Assembly: GCA_000830175.1 (NCBI GenBank)
Contig: JQIS01000001.1
Location: 159,482-223,481, forward strand
Direction: 5' to 3'
Source of the DNA: Sulfurovum sp. FS08-3
GTDB taxonomy: Bacteria; Campylobacterota; Campylobacteria; Campylobacterales; Sulfurovaceae
DNA length: 64,000 bases
The number at the start of each line of letters is the position of its first letter. Position 1 is the first letter of the stretch. The notes under the pieces were generated by a model, which was not told where the DNA came from, did no database searches, and was given only the letters and a program-made list of their open reading frames with translations. Positions 28,511 through 38,571 of this stretch are shown in pieces. The position numbers were made by a program, and so were the translations under genes.

Positions 28511-29767
28511 ATGGTAGTAGCAAGTTTGATTTTTTTAGCGACTCTTTTTTTGGTTATCTATCAGCCAAAAGGTTTGCAAATAGGTACAAGTGCGATTATA
28601 GGGGCGTTTACTGCTTTGGTGGTTGGAGTTGTCAGTTTGGAAGATGTAAAAACCGTAACACACATCGTTTGGGATGCGACGTTGGCATTTGTTGGGATAA
28701 TAATTTTATCAATGGTACTCGATGAGATAGGTTTTTTTGAGTGGTGTGCTATAAAGATGGCGAAATTAAGTAGGGGTAATGGACATTTGATGTTTGTCTA
28801 TGCTTTGCTTTTGGGGGCATTTGTTTCGGCTCTTTTTGCCAACGATGGAGCAGCCTTGATTTTGACACCGATTTTATTAGCCAAAATGAGGATTTTGCAA
28901 CTCAATGCCAAAACCATCATCGCTTTTTTACTTGCGGGAGGATTTATAAGCGACAGTGCCTCTTTGCCGTTTGTGTTTTCAAATCTTACCAATATCGTCA
29001 CAGCAAACTATTTTAACATAGGTTTTGGAGAGTATCTAAGTGCTATGTGGTTGCCATTTGTTGTGAGTGTAGCGGTTTCGATTGCTCTTTTGTGGGCAAT
29101 CTTACGAAAAGATATACCCTCACGCATAGATGTGGAGCTACTCAAAAATCCAGATGATGTACTCAAAAGCAAACCGCTTTTTTATATGAGTTGGCTTTTT
29201 TTGGCGATGCTCATAGTGGCGTATTTTGTAGGCGATAGTTACGATTTGCCTGTTTCGCTTTTTGCTCTTGGTGGAGGAGTTGTTTTTTTGCTTCTTGCTA
29301 CCCTAGTCAAAAGTGTTGAACCCATTCATATTATCCGCAATGCTCCTTGGCAAGTAGTATGGTTTAGTATCGGACTTTATATCGTAGTCTATGGACTCAA
29401 AAATGCAGGACTAACCGATTATCTCCATATCGTTTTGCAAAACTTAGCGACACAAAGCGATACGATAGCTATTGTGGGAACGGGGTTTATCAGTGCATTT
29501 TTGAGTGCTATTATGAACAATATGCCAACCGTTATGATAATGGATATAGCACTTCAAGATATACCCAATCAAACACTTGCCTATGCGAACATTATCGGTT
29601 GCAACCTAGGACCCAAAATGACACCCTTTGGAAGTCTTGCTACGCTATTATGGCTTCATGTATTGGCACAAAAAGGGGTAAAAATCGGCTTTTGGCAATA
29701 CAGTAAGTTTGGTTTGATGGTCACACCGCCGATTCTTTTGGTTGTGTTGTTGTCATTGACATTTTAA
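28511..29767 (+). CDS. arsB: arsenite efflux permease ArsB (ArsB/NhaD superfamily)
   Basis: A 418-residue transporter with 10-12 membrane segments. Family hallmarks are the NDGAALILTPI segment near residue 115 and its repeat counterpart MNNMPTVMIMD near residue 337, in line with the two-fold symmetric ion-transporter fold. ArsB exports arsenite driven by membrane potential. Start ATG 28511 follows a GAGGGGGTAG ribosome site. arsC follows 17 bases later, so the two form an operon behind a palindromic operator. Confidence 0.92.
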   Translation: MVVASLIFLATLFLVIYQPKGLQIGTSAIIGAFTALVVGVVSLEDVKTVTHIVWDATLAFVGIIILSMVLDEIGFFEWCAIKMAKLSRGNGHLMFVYALLLGAFVSALFANDGAALILTPILLAKMRILQLNAKTIIAFLLAGGFISDSASLPFVFSNLTNIVTANYFNIGFGEYLSAMWLPFVVSVAVSIALLWAILRKDIPSRIDVELLKNPDDVLKSKPLFYMSWLFLAMLIVAYFVGDSYDLPVSLFALGGGVVFLLLATLVKSVEPIHIIRNAPWQVVWFSIGLYIVVYGLKNAGLTDYLHIVLQNLATQSDTIAIVGTGFISAFLSAIMNNMPTVMIMDIALQDIPNQTLAYANIIGCNLGPKMTPFGSLATLLWLHVLAQKGVKIGFWQYSKFGLMVTPPILLVVLLSLTF

Positions 29768-29784
29768 AAAAGGAGAAAAAATAG

Positions 29785-30183
29785 ATGAAAAAAGTATTGG
29801 TTTTATGTACAGGAAACAGTTGTCGAAGCATCATTGCAGAAGCTCTTATCAATGCTAAGCTCGATGGAGTAGAAGCTAGAAGCAGTGGAGTAAGAGCCAG
29901 TGGAAAAGTCAATCCAAATGCTCAAAAATTATTGGAAGAAAAAGGAATTTGGAGAGAGGAGTATCATAGCAAAACGCTTGAAACGGTGATAGATGAGGCG
30001 TTTGATTTGGTAGTAACGGTGTGTGACCATGCCAATGAAACCTGCCCCATGTTTCCACGCCCAACGCCCAAAATCCATGTAGGCTTTGAAGACCCCGATG
30101 GTAAAGGCTATGAGGCATTTGAAACGACTTACAAAGAGATAGTGGAGGTTTTGCTTCCAAAAATCAAAGAGTTTTTCCTCTAG
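29785..30183 (+). CDS. arsC: arsenate reductase ArsC (thioredoxin-coupled type)
   Basis: A 132-residue protein of the LMW-phosphatase fold. P-loop CTGNSCRS (C10) and the redox pair in CDHANETCPMFP (C81, C88) are present. These three cysteines define the thioredoxin-dependent arsenate reductases. It reduces arsenate to arsenite for export by ArsB. The AAAGGAG ribosome site is directly upstream. Its end meets the end of the broken SRPBCC gene on the other strand within 6 bases. Confidence 0.94.
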   Translation: MKKVLVLCTGNSCRSIIAEALINAKLDGVEARSSGVRASGKVNPNAQKLLEEKGIWREEYHSKTLETVIDEAFDLVVTVCDHANETCPMFPRPTPKIHVGFEDPDGKGYEAFETTYKEIVEVLLPKIKEFFL

Positions 30184-30189
30184 GGGGAG

Positions 30190-30656
30190 CTAGAGTGAAG
30201 TAAATACGCTATCGCTAAAGTACTCCAGTGTCTTTTGGTGGCGGTAAATAAACATATTTTTCATATCGTAGCGTACAAACCACGCTATAGGATTGGAAAG
30301 CGGTGCTAAAGGTGGCTCAAAAGTGACTCTATCAATCAACTTTGTGCGACTATCTTCAATCGAAATAAAGTGGTGTTCATGCACAAAACTCTTGAAAGGC
30401 GAACGCAACGAGCGGTCGATAATGAGTTGGGGTGTCACCTTTTCAAATACAAACCCCCACACACAAAAGCTATCAAACCTTTTTTGATTTTTAACACCCC
30501 TTGAACGCCCTCTTAGATGGGTTTGTCGAGCTTGATAACCTCGACTTTGATATTGGGCGGTGTAATGAGCGGTAGATTATAGGGATTGGCATGAAAGGCA
30601 TACAACCCCTCAAAGGTGCAATCGATAATCGTTTCAAGCTCTAATGTATAGGGCAT
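30190..30656 (-). pseudogene. disrupted SRPBCC-family (START-like) protein gene
   Basis: ATG 30656 opens a frame (MPYTLELETIIDCTFEGLY...) that ends at an internal TAA after about 48 codons. The rest of the protein continues in another frame to 30190 (WGFVFEKVTPQLI...SPFKSFVHEHHFI...FVRYDMKNMFIYRHQKT), which is typical of SRPBCC proteins annotated as cell-division inhibitors. The two frames can be joined by one stop reversal plus removal of one TG in a TGTGTGTG run, or by a single base in a C run. It follows frdB without a gap (TAAATG) and was probably the last gene of the frd operon. Confidence 0.8.
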
Positions 30657-31397
30657 TTAGCATACCTTTACCATTTTGTTGCGCATATAGGCTATTTGCT
30701 TTTGGAGCGGAAGGTGTTTGGGGCAGTGGTCTTGACACCCCATAAATGACATACATCCAAAGATACCCTCATCATCTCCAATCAACTCATAAAACTCCTC
30801 ATCGCTTCGACTATCGTGAGGGTCAAGCGAAAATCGTGCCACACGGTTGAGTCCTACTGCACCTACAAAATTGGGACGCATCACTTTGGTAGCGCAACTA
30901 GCCAAACAGATACCGCACTCAATGCAACGATCGAGTTCAAATATCTCATCGCTAAGTTCGGGGTCGATGGGTTTTTCGATGGTGGAAATATCTTGGGGGC
31001 TGTTATTGACTATCCATCCCTCTACCCGTTTGGTCATTGCATTCATAAAGGTTCCCGTATCAACTGAAAGATCTTTAATGTGTTGAAAAGTAGGCAGAGG
31101 CAAAAGGGTAATCTTACCCTCGCTAAACTCACTCGTAAGCGTCCTACAAGCCAAACGGGGTTTGCCATTGACGACCATAGCACAACTGCCGCAAATACCC
31201 GCACGGCAGACAAAATCAAAACTTACATCGTGATCCATAGAGGTATAAATTTGTGTCAAGGCGATATAAAGTGTCATCCCTGGGCGTTCGATAATGGGGT
31301 AATCTTGAAAATGCGGGATGGAGTCTTCATCGTTGGGGTTGTGGCGAAAGATAGTTAGTACAATCTCTCTTCCTCCATCTTCATAAACTCTATGCAT
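30657..31397 (-). CDS. frdB: fumarate reductase iron-sulfur subunit FrdB
   Basis: A 246-residue subunit. The N-terminal plant-type ferredoxin domain binds a 2Fe-2S cluster (CRAGICGSC...C, about 64-84). The C-terminal domain holds [11 protein letters not shown] and the further cysteines for the 4Fe-4S and 3Fe-4S clusters. It passes electrons from the menaquinol-oxidising FrdC to FrdA. It overlaps frdA by 8 bases. In related bacteria the complex serves fumarate respiration and the reductive TCA cycle. Confidence 0.97.
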   Translation of the reverse strand: MHRVYEDGGREIVLTIFRHNPNDEDSIPHFQDYPIIERPGMTLYIALTQIYTSMDHDVSFDFVCRAGICGSCAMVVNGKPRLACRTLTSEFSEGKITLLPLPTFQHIKDLSVDTGTFMNAMTKRVEGWIVNNSPQDISTIEKPIDPELSDEIFELDRCIECGICLASCATKVMRPNFVGAVGLNRVARFSLDPHDSRSDEEFYELIGDDEGIFGCMSFMGCQDHCPKHLPLQKQIAYMRNKMVKVC

Positions 31398-33375
31398 ACT
31401 CTGCTCCTATACGTTGATTTTTCTTTTTGTAATCAAGGGGCAACTCAAAAGGCATCAATTGCTCTTGCAGTTCAAATCTATCCATGTCGGGATGGGTTGC
31501 TTTGAACGCCTCTATCTCTTGGGTTCTCTCCATGCTTTGGGGATGTTCGATAATCGAATCTTTACGACCGTATCCCCTAAAGGCAGGGGGTAGCTCCATC
31601 TTGGCAATATCAAGCTCTTCGTAACTAATCGTTGGTGTAGTAGCCTCTGGGGCTTCCCAGCGAGTAATAGTACGTTTGAGCCAATTGAGATCATCACGTT
31701 TGATATAATCCTCTCGATAATGCGCTCCACGACTCTCTCTTCGCTCCAATGCTCCTTTAGCAACACACAAAGCGATTTTGAGCATCTTGGGGACACGGTA
31801 GGCTTCGTTGAGTTCGGGATTGTTGCCACGGATTTTGGATTTGACATTGATCTGCTTGGTCATGATGAGTAGCTCCTCAAGACGCTTCACGGCTCTTTGG
31901 AGTCCCTCTTCGTTTCTAAATATCCCCACCTCCTCTTGCATGATGCTACGCATCTCATCTTTAATATCAAAGATATTCTCTTTGCCGTTGTAGGCTAGTA
32001 TCTCATTGAGATAATCGGATTGTTTTTGCATAAATTTTGATATGACACTGGTATTGGCGTTGAGGTTTCTCTCTTTGCAATAGGTAGCAAAATGCTCACC
32101 CACTATCATGCCCGATACCACCGCTTCGCTCACCGAGTTGCCCCCTAGGCGGTTAAATCCATGCAAATCCCAACACGCCGCTTCTCCTGCCGCAAAGAGT
32201 CCATCAAGCGTGGTACTCTCTCCTGTAGGCTTGGTACGAACTCCTCCCATGGAGTAGTGTTGCATGGGCAATACAGGCATCCACCCCTTTGACCCCTCAT
32301 CGGCGGGATCGATACCGTTGAAAGTTTTGGCAATATCTTGCACGTCACGCAGGTTTTTTTCGATATGTTTGCGTCCCAAAATCGAAATATCAAGCCATAG
32401 ATGCTCACCGTAAGGAGAGGGTACGCCCTTACCTGCACGAATATGTTGTATCATACGACGGCTGACGACATCACGCGAGGCGAGTTCTTTTTTTTCGGGT
32501 TCGTAATCGGGCATGAAGCGATAGCCATCTTTGTCTCTTAATACTCCACCATCGCCCCTACACCCCTCTGTGAGCAAAATAGCCGAGGGAACAATAGGGG
32601 TAGGATGAAACTGCACCGCTTCCATATTGCCCAGTGTTGCAATGCCTGTCTCAAGGGCAATAGCCGTACCAATACCTTTGCAAATAATGGCGTTTGTGGA
32701 TTGTTTGTAGATACGTCCGTATCCGCCTGTGGCTATCATCGTCCCTTTGGCAACGTAAGCGATAAGCTCTCCATTAACCAAATCCCGTGCAATCACCCCA
32801 ATAGCCTTTTTTTCGTCGTGGATAATAGATATCGCCTCTTTGCGGTCGTGGATAATGACATTGCGTCTAAGTGCCTCATTGGCTACGGCATAGAGCATAG
32901 TGTGACCCGTAGCATCGGAGGTGTAGCAGGTTCGCCACTTTTTGGTGCCTCCAAAGTCACGGGCATTGATAAGTCCATGGGCATCTTGGCTCTCTTGAAT
33001 AATCTCTTTTTGCCCATTCATAATGACGGTACGTTCCCCCGCACTGATACGACTCCATGGCACTCCCCAATTGGCAAGTTCTCGTATCGCTTTGGGTGCA
33101 GTTGCTACAAACATACGAGCCACCTCTTGATCACACCCCCAATCGCTTCCTTTTACGGTATCGGCAAAGTGGACATCTTCATTGTCTCCCTCTCCCATGA
33201 CGCTATTAGCAAGAGCGGCTTGCATACCCCCTTGAGCGGCAACCGAATGAGAGCGTTTGACGGGAACCATGCTTATAACAATGGTATCTAATCCCTTCTC
33301 TTTGGTCGCAATAGCACTACGCAATCCCGCCAATCCTCCACCCACAATCAGGGCATCACTGTATATAATTTTCAT
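31390..33375 (-). CDS. frdA: fumarate reductase flavoprotein subunit FrdA
   Basis: A 661-residue flavoprotein. The N-terminal dinucleotide fold is [12 protein letters not shown] (about 11-22). The [10 protein letters not shown] block follows, with the conserved histidine for FAD attachment just before it ([11 protein letters not shown]). Substrate and active-site segments are [11 protein letters not shown] and the shuttle arginine region SRR. The length matches the Wolinella/Helicobacter enzymes. It reduces fumarate to succinate at the cytoplasmic face. Overlaps frdC by 4 bases. Confidence 0.97.
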   Translation of the reverse strand: MKIIYSDALIVGGGLAGLRSAIATKEKGLDTIVISMVPVKRSHSVAAQGGMQAALANSVMGEGDNEDVHFADTVKGSDWGCDQEVARMFVATAPKAIRELANWGVPWSRISAGERTVIMNGQKEIIQESQDAHGLINARDFGGTKKWRTCYTSDATGHTMLYAVANEALRRNVIIHDRKEAISIIHDEKKAIGVIARDLVNGELIAYVAKGTMIATGGYGRIYKQSTNAIICKGIGTAIALETGIATLGNMEAVQFHPTPIVPSAILLTEGCRGDGGVLRDKDGYRFMPDYEPEKKELASRDVVSRRMIQHIRAGKGVPSPYGEHLWLDISILGRKHIEKNLRDVQDIAKTFNGIDPADEGSKGWMPVLPMQHYSMGGVRTKPTGESTTLDGLFAAGEAACWDLHGFNRLGGNSVSEAVVSGMIVGEHFATYCKERNLNANTSVISKFMQKQSDYLNEILAYNGKENIFDIKDEMRSIMQEEVGIFRNEEGLQRAVKRLEELLIMTKQINVKSKIRGNNPELNEAYRVPKMLKIALCVAKGALERRESRGAHYREDYIKRDDLNWLKRTITRWEAPEATTPTISYEELDIAKMELPPAFRGYGRKDSIIEHPQSMERTQEIEAFKATHPDMDRFELQEQLMPFELPLDYKKKNQRIGAEYA

Positions 33376-34109
33376 CTATTAGCCTCCACTGTGTAACGTT
33401 TGCCATACTCTCCACGATGTTCGTATCCAATCTTCATATAAGCACCCAACGAAACAAGCCCTATTCCTAGATAAAAAATCGTTGCCGCTTTAATCATCCA
33501 TTTGGATTTTTGACGCTCACCCCATCCCCATTTGATAATCAGGCGGTAGAGTCCCACACTCGCATGAAGTACTACCGAAACGAGCAACAAAAGATACATA
33601 GGCCACATCGTATCGGAATAGATTCTATCTGCTGAAGCAAAAGGACCAATTTTATCGGGTTGGGTCATCATGGTGTAGAGATGGATCGAGCCCAAAAAAA
33701 ACATCATAAAGCCCGTCGTAATCTGAATAAACCATAAAGAGGTATCTTCGTGTTGTATCATTTGGGAATGGAGGCGATAAGCACTGTACTCTCGATAGGA
33801 TGAGGGAAATTTACGCATGGCTAGAAGCGCATGAAGAATAAAGACAACAAAGACTCCAAAAGCCAAAAAGGCGATAAACAAAGGCTCACCCCCTTTAAAT
33901 ACAAAATCAAGCTCAAAAGCTTTGGTAAGGGCATACATCGCATCTTTGCCCAATAAAATAGAGGATTCAAAGAGGAGATGAAACATAATAAAAAGCACCA
34001 ATACCGCACCTGTGGCACTTTGTAAAAAATCAAGACGAGCGGGTATTTTGCTCTTTTTTTTGCGGTTGTCTTTTTGGGTAAGCAGTTCAATGAGATGGTT
34101 TTTTTGCAA
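33372..34109 (-). CDS. frdC: fumarate reductase cytochrome b subunit FrdC
   Basis: A 245-residue membrane subunit of the Wolinella type with five transmembrane helices. Histidines in the helices (for example FHLLFE near 44, [10 protein letters not shown] near 93 and [11 protein letters not shown] near 183) can ligate two haem b. It oxidises menaquinol and anchors FrdAB. The start is TTG 34109, with AGGA 7 bases upstream. It is the first gene of frdCAB and lies back to back with the 5' half of aspC. Confidence 0.93.
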   Translation of the reverse strand: MQKNHLIELLTQKDNRKKKSKIPARLDFLQSATGAVLVLFIMFHLLFESSILLGKDAMYALTKAFELDFVFKGGEPLFIAFLAFGVFVVFILHALLAMRKFPSSYREYSAYRLHSQMIQHEDTSLWFIQITTGFMMFFLGSIHLYTMMTQPDKIGPFASADRIYSDTMWPMYLLLLVSVVLHASVGLYRLIIKWGWGERQKSKWMIKAATIFYLGIGLVSLGAYMKIGYEHRGEYGKRYTVEANR

Positions 34110-34142
34110 GGTGATTCCTAGTAGTAGTCTAAAAACGGCACA

Positions 34143-34153
34143 ATTTTAGCATA
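34143..34153 (-). promoter_or_regulatory. probable extended -10 promoter of frdCAB
   Basis: On the minus strand TATGCTAAAAT reads as an extended -10 (TGC before TAAAAT), about 35 bases before the frdC TTG. On the plus strand the same divergent region has TATAAT at 34234-34239, a candidate -10 for the aspC 5' half starting at 34274. The 34110-34273 gap holds no gene. Confidence 0.45.
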
Positions 34154-34273
34154 AATACTCTAAAGCGATAGGGTTTGGTTATAAAAATGATTAAGATAGC
34201 ATAACTTCAAACTCATCTTAACCCCTTTGATAGTATAATTTTTCAAATTTTTTTTATCAAGGGTATAGATAAA

Positions 34274-34975
34274 ATGTTAGCAAAACGTATGCACACACTC
34301 TCTCCATCATTAACATTGGAGATTTCAGATTTGGCTAGAAAACTCAAAGAAGAGGGTAAAAACATTATCAGTTTCTCCGCAGGTGAACCCGATTTTGATA
34401 CACCCCAACGCATCAAAGATGAAGCAAAATTGGCACTTGATAGGGGAATGACTAAATACACCGCAGTAGGCGGTATTCCCAAACTACTGGAGGCTATTAG
34501 TGAAAAACTAGAGCGCGAAAACGGTATTGTTTACGCTCCGAATGATATTATCGTGAGCAACGGTGCGAAACACTCCTTGTTTAATCTTTTTCAAGTATTG
34601 ATTGATGAGGGCGATGAGGTGATTATCCCAGCTCCCTATTGGGTAACCTATCCCGAACTCGTTACCTTTTGCGGGGGCACGCCTGTCTTTATCGAAACCA
34701 ACGACATTGCCAAGTTTAAAATCACCCCCGAACAACTCTACTCAGCCATTACGCCCAAAACCAAAATGCTTATTTTGACCTCTCCTTCCAATCCTACAGG
34801 AAGCGTCTATTCCAAAGAGGAGCTTGAGGATTTGGCTCGTGTCCTTAAAGATACCAATATCTTTGTAGCCTCCGATGAGATGTATGAAAAGCTCATCTAT
34901 GAGACCAAATTTACCTCTACAGCAAGCATTAGCCGTGATATGTATCTTCGCACCGTTACTATCAGGTTGGGTTAG
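34274..34975 (+). pseudogene. aspC: 5' half of a split aspartate aminotransferase gene
   Basis: Encodes residues 1-230 of a class I PLP aminotransferase: SAGEPDFDTP (about 36), the YTAVGGIP loop, SNGAKHSLFN for the PLP phosphate, PYWVTYPE, SPSNPTG and SDEMYEKLIY. The family sequence stops after the TVTI strand at 34963; three foreign codons and a TAG follow. The next residues of the family, NG-x-SK with the PLP lysine, are absent. The complementary 3' half is at 25220-25723 on the other strand. As it stands it cannot form an active enzyme. Confidence 0.93.
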
Positions 34976-35053
34976 AATTGCTGGACACAAAGGGCTAGAT
35001 TCCCTAAACTAAAACAATTTCGCTATAATATCATCAAAAACTAGGATGTACAT

Positions 35054-36190
35054 TTGAATTTTGAAACCTATCCCTTTGAAAAACTCAATCATCTTTTGAA
35101 AAATATTTCGCCCAATGACAAGTATGCACCTTTGAGCTTGACGATTGGGGAGCCGCAGTTTAATACTCCCTATTTTATACTCGAAGAGTTCAAAAACAAA
35201 GCCACCATGCTCAATAAATACCCCAAAAGTAGCGGTGAAGAGGAGCTAATAAGCAGTATGCTAGAGTACGTCAAAAAACGATTTGATATACCCCTAAGGG
35301 CTACGCAAATCCTCTCTACCTTTGGGACTCGTGAAGTGCTTTTTAACTTTCCGCAATATCTTTTGCATGAGAATGAACACCCTATTATAGCCTATCCCAA
35401 CCCTTTTTATCAGATATACGAAGGAGCAGCCAAGGCGGTTAATGCGCGTGTGATTCATTTGGATCTCACCCCTGCAAACGACTTCAAACCCGATGTAAAC
35501 CATGAGGAGTTGTGGAATTGTGATTTGGTTATTCTCAATTTCCCCAACAACCCAACCGCCTCAATGCTTACGATGGAGGAGCTTAAAAAGTGGGTCAAAC
35601 TCGCCCTCAAACACGATTTTGTACTGCTTAATGATGAGTGCTATATCGATCTCTACACCGACAAGCCGATTCCCTCGCTCCTCAATGCCTCTATGGAGGT
35701 TGGCAATGTCAATTTCAAAAATATTCTCGTTGTCAATTCCATCTCCAAACGCTCTTCAGCCCCTGGGTTGCGTAGCGGATTTATAGCGGGAGATGAAGAG
35801 ATACTCAAAGGCTATGGGCAATACCGTACCTATGTGGGGTGTGCTTCGCCCCTGCCACTTCAATACGCTGCAGCTACAGCATGGAGCGATGATATTCATG
35901 TCGATGGCTTTAGAGATAATTACCGCAAAAACTTTCAAATCGCTCAAGAGATATTGGGCATAGAGATGCCTACTTCAACCTTTTACGTTTGGCTAGAGGT
36001 AAGCGATGAGCTACGCTTCACTCAAGAACTCTATGAAGGCTACAACATCAAAGTCCTACCAGGGAGCTTTTTGGGACGCAACGGGATAGGCAAGGGCTAC
36101 GTTCGACTCGCTCTTGTCTATGAGGAGTCGCTTATGCGTGAAGCGTTGCAACGCATCAAAAAATATATCGATCGCAAGGAAAACAGATGA
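35054..36190 (+). CDS. dapC: class I aminotransferase, probably succinyl-diaminopimelate aminotransferase (DapC)
   Basis: A 378-residue complete PLP enzyme. The N-terminal LTIGEPQFNTP, NFPNNPTAS, NDECYIDLY and SISKRSSAPGLRSG (with the PLP lysine in SK) are all present. Its sequence type and position before murC match the DapC-like aminotransferases of Campylobacterota, which act in lysine and peptidoglycan precursor synthesis. The start is TTG 35054 with AGGA 7 bases upstream. It overlaps the next gene by 4 bases. A different substrate, such as another dicarboxylic amino acid, cannot be excluded. Confidence 0.8.
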   Translation: MNFETYPFEKLNHLLKNISPNDKYAPLSLTIGEPQFNTPYFILEEFKNKATMLNKYPKSSGEEELISSMLEYVKKRFDIPLRATQILSTFGTREVLFNFPQYLLHENEHPIIAYPNPFYQIYEGAAKAVNARVIHLDLTPANDFKPDVNHEELWNCDLVILNFPNNPTASMLTMEELKKWVKLALKHDFVLLNDECYIDLYTDKPIPSLLNASMEVGNVNFKNILVVNSISKRSSAPGLRSGFIAGDEEILKGYGQYRTYVGCASPLPLQYAAATAWSDDIHVDGFRDNYRKNFQIAQEILGIEMPTSTFYVWLEVSDELRFTQELYEGYNIKVLPGSFLGRNGIGKGYVRLALVYEESLMREALQRIKKYIDRKENR

Positions 36191-36780
36191 ATTTTGAAAA
36201 TGAAATAGATATCGAAGCCCTCAAAACCAATAGAGAGTTTTTAGCCAATTTGGAGCTTCTCGAAGAGGAGATGAAAAGCACACAGAGTATCAAAAAGGGA
36301 TACCAACTGCTTGATTCGCTACTTCTTATTGATGGCGATGAGGAGAGGATTAGCGATATTTTCAACTTTGTTCTTAACCTTGCCTTTGATAGAATTTCGC
36401 AACATCTCGTCGCCCATACGACGCTTAGTATGCGTAACGAAGAGGATATTGCCACGGCTCGTGCGATTTATGACCACGCCGTTTCGCTCTACGATGAACG
36501 CTCTTTTAAGAGTGCCAAAGAGCTTTTTTTGGTACTCTATCATCTCGTGGATTACTACAGACTCCAAGAGGCTATGATGATTTATGCCGTTCATGCGATG
36601 AAAGAGGTTACATTTGATGAGTTTTCCGCCCAAATTCTTGATACGCAAAAGTACGATATCAATATCGAACTTGCCTATTTTTTCATGAATTTCAAAATCG
36701 AACCCAAGGACTTTTTGAGCGAAAACAAAAAATATGTTGAAGAGGCAAAAAAAGAGTTGCAAGTGCTTCAAAAGAGATAG
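36187..36780 (+). CDS. uncharacterised helical protein
   Basis: I do not recognise a named family. The 197 residues are almost entirely amphipathic helix, acidic at the N-terminus and lysine-rich at the C-terminus, without signal peptide or membrane segment. It reads like a helical-repeat or coiled-coil adaptor. It is translationally coupled to the aminotransferase gene (4-base overlap) and is followed by murC after 17 bases, so it is co-transcribed with precursor genes for the cell wall. Confidence 0.75.
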   Translation: MNFENEIDIEALKTNREFLANLELLEEEMKSTQSIKKGYQLLDSLLLIDGDEERISDIFNFVLNLAFDRISQHLVAHTTLSMRNEEDIATARAIYDHAVSLYDERSFKSAKELFLVLYHLVDYYRLQEAMMIYAVHAMKEVTFDEFSAQILDTQKYDINIELAYFFMNFKIEPKDFLSENKKYVEEAKKELQVLQKR

Positions 36781-36797
36781 GCAGTGGAGAGTTACAG

Positions 36798-38111
36798 ATG
36801 AAAAGAGTCCATTTTATTGGCATTGGGGGCATTGGGCTTTCGGCTTTGGCAAAGTTTCTCTACGGTCAAGGCTACAAAATCTCAGGTTCGGATATTCGCC
36901 AAAGTGAAATTACCAACGACCTTGCTACCAACTTTGGAGCTAAAATCACCATTCCTCATCACGAAGAGGCGATTAGTGACGCTATTGATATAGTTATCTA
37001 CTCCGCAGCCGTTCGCCCTACCAATGTGGAGTACAAACAAGCCAAAGCTTTGGGGATAGAGTTGCTTTCACGCAAAGAGGCACTGAAGTTTATTTTGGGC
37101 GACAAAGAGGTCTATGCGGTAGGTGGAGCGCATGGCAAAAGTACTACTTCGGCGATGTTGAGTGCTATATTGCCCGATGCCAATGCCCTTATTGGAGCTA
37201 TTAGCAAAGAGTTTGGCTCAAATGTACGAAGTGCTGCCAATAACAAAGTAGTCTTTGAAGCCGATGAGAGTGATGAGAGCTTTTTAAACTCCAATCCCTA
37301 TCTTGCTGTTGTTACCAATGTGGAGCTTGAACACATGGAGTACTACGAGTACGATGAGGAGCGTTTTTACAATGCCTACAGAGGTTTTATGGATTTGGCA
37401 AATGTGTGCGTAGTCAATGGCGATGATAGCTTTTTGGCTAGTGGCAAGGGTGTCAAACTCTATCCTCAGCACGACATCCAATCCATTGAGTATCTGCTTG
37501 TCAATGACGAACCCCATACTCGATTTGTTCTCAAAGAGTACGGTGCTTTTGAGGTCTTTGGCTTTGGGGAGCATATCGCTTTGGACGCTGCTTTGGCTAT
37601 TGAGGCTGCTGTGCAGTTGGGTCTTTCTATCGATACCATTCGCACCAATCTACGCAACTACAAAGGGATTAAAAAACGCTTTGATATTATCCAAAACGAG
37701 CCTAGTAGCGTCGTCATTGATGATTATGCCCATCATCCCACAGAGATAAAAGCGACACTTAAAGCTATCAAAGAGTACGCTAGACTCAAACAGATAGACA
37801 AAATCATCGCCATTTGGCAACCCCATAAATATACTCGCACCTTTGACAATCTCCACGCTTTTGTGGAGTCTTTTGCGGGGGTTGATGAGCTTGTGATTTT
37901 GCCTATTTGGAGTGCGGGAGAGTTGCCTTTGGAAATCGATCTCAAAGGGGCTTTTAGTCGCTACAACCCTATCATGGGCGAGAAGGTGACCAAAATCAAC
38001 GGAGTTGTCAAAGTACTCAAAGATAACCACACCCTCAAACACTACGACACAGGGCTAGTCGTAGCCTTCGGGGCGGGAGATATTACCTATCAAATCCGTG
38101 GGGAGCATTAA
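36798..38111 (+). CDS. murC: UDP-N-acetylmuramate-L-alanine ligase MurC
   Basis: A 437-residue Mur ligase. The N-terminal UDP-binding loop is IGIGGIGLSALA. The ATP loop is GAHGKSTTSAML (about 112-123). The central EADESDESF carries metal and substrate ligands, and the C-terminal domain has YAHHPTEIKATL. It adds L-alanine to UDP-MurNAc. The start follows a GGAG-containing site. It ends the dapC-like operon. Confidence 0.97.
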   Translation: MKRVHFIGIGGIGLSALAKFLYGQGYKISGSDIRQSEITNDLATNFGAKITIPHHEEAISDAIDIVIYSAAVRPTNVEYKQAKALGIELLSRKEALKFILGDKEVYAVGGAHGKSTTSAMLSAILPDANALIGAISKEFGSNVRSAANNKVVFEADESDESFLNSNPYLAVVTNVELEHMEYYEYDEERFYNAYRGFMDLANVCVVNGDDSFLASGKGVKLYPQHDIQSIEYLLVNDEPHTRFVLKEYGAFEVFGFGEHIALDAALAIEAAVQLGLSIDTIRTNLRNYKGIKKRFDIIQNEPSSVVIDDYAHHPTEIKATLKAIKEYARLKQIDKIIAIWQPHKYTRTFDNLHAFVESFAGVDELVILPIWSAGELPLEIDLKGAFSRYNPIMGEKVTKINGVVKVLKDNHTLKHYDTGLVVAFGAGDITYQIRGEH

Positions 38112-38150
38112 AAGCCCCCTTGTTTTCTTGCGGTTGATAGGAGAAATGGT

Positions 38151-38489
38151 TTAGTGGTGTCCTATAATGTAATAGACCTCTTTGGTTTTGATCTTTTGTA
38201 CCTCTACGTTGTACTTTTGACTCCAGTTTAAAACCGTATCGTGAAACTCTTGAAGTATCAAGGGAGCATCGCTAATATCGCATTTGATTTTGAGGTAGTC
38301 AAGTGAATTGGACATGGCAACATAGGCTTTCATGTGTTTGAGATGCTCATCAAGGCTGATAATGTGTTTGGCAAATTTATCAAACCCTTTGGTATTGTTG
38401 ATAATATCTTGCATTTGCGAAAGTGCTGCTTCGCTTTTGGGGTATCCCAATTGAGAAAGCAACATAGGGGCTGTCACATCTAAGTGCAT
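38151..38489 (-). CDS. small uncharacterised protein
   Basis: A 112-residue acidic protein without signal peptide. I do not recognise a family. It looks mainly helical in the first 75 residues, with alternating strands at the end (KYNVEVQKIKTKEVYYIIG). It faces murC end to end. ATG 38489 has AAAGGAC upstream, a good ribosome site, and codon use resembles that of its neighbours, so it is likely to be real. Confidence 0.65.
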   Translation of the reverse strand: MHLDVTAPMLLSQLGYPKSEAALSQMQDIINNTKGFDKFAKHIISLDEHLKHMKAYVAMSNSLDYLKIKCDISDAPLILQEFHDTVLNWSQKYNVEVQKIKTKEVYYIIGHH

Positions 38490-38571
38490 TGTTGTCCTTT
38501 TGTTGATAAATGTAATTTATTATCCTACCCAAAAATTATTGTAAATTTGCTGATAAAAACCCATTCCTCTC

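Noticed and set aside
187-30183. LMW phosphatase (187) and ArsC (29785) as duplicates of one gene
   Set aside because: They share the fold and P-loop only; ArsC has the extra redox cysteines and the phosphatase has the DPYF acid loop.
32605-33291. Long open frame on the plus strand opposite frdA
   Set aside because: It is a shadow of the frdA coding sequence with no family resemblance and no ribosome site.
34274-34975. The 5' aspC half as a functional short aminotransferase
   Set aside because: It ends before the PLP-binding lysine and the whole small domain; no known family member is this short.
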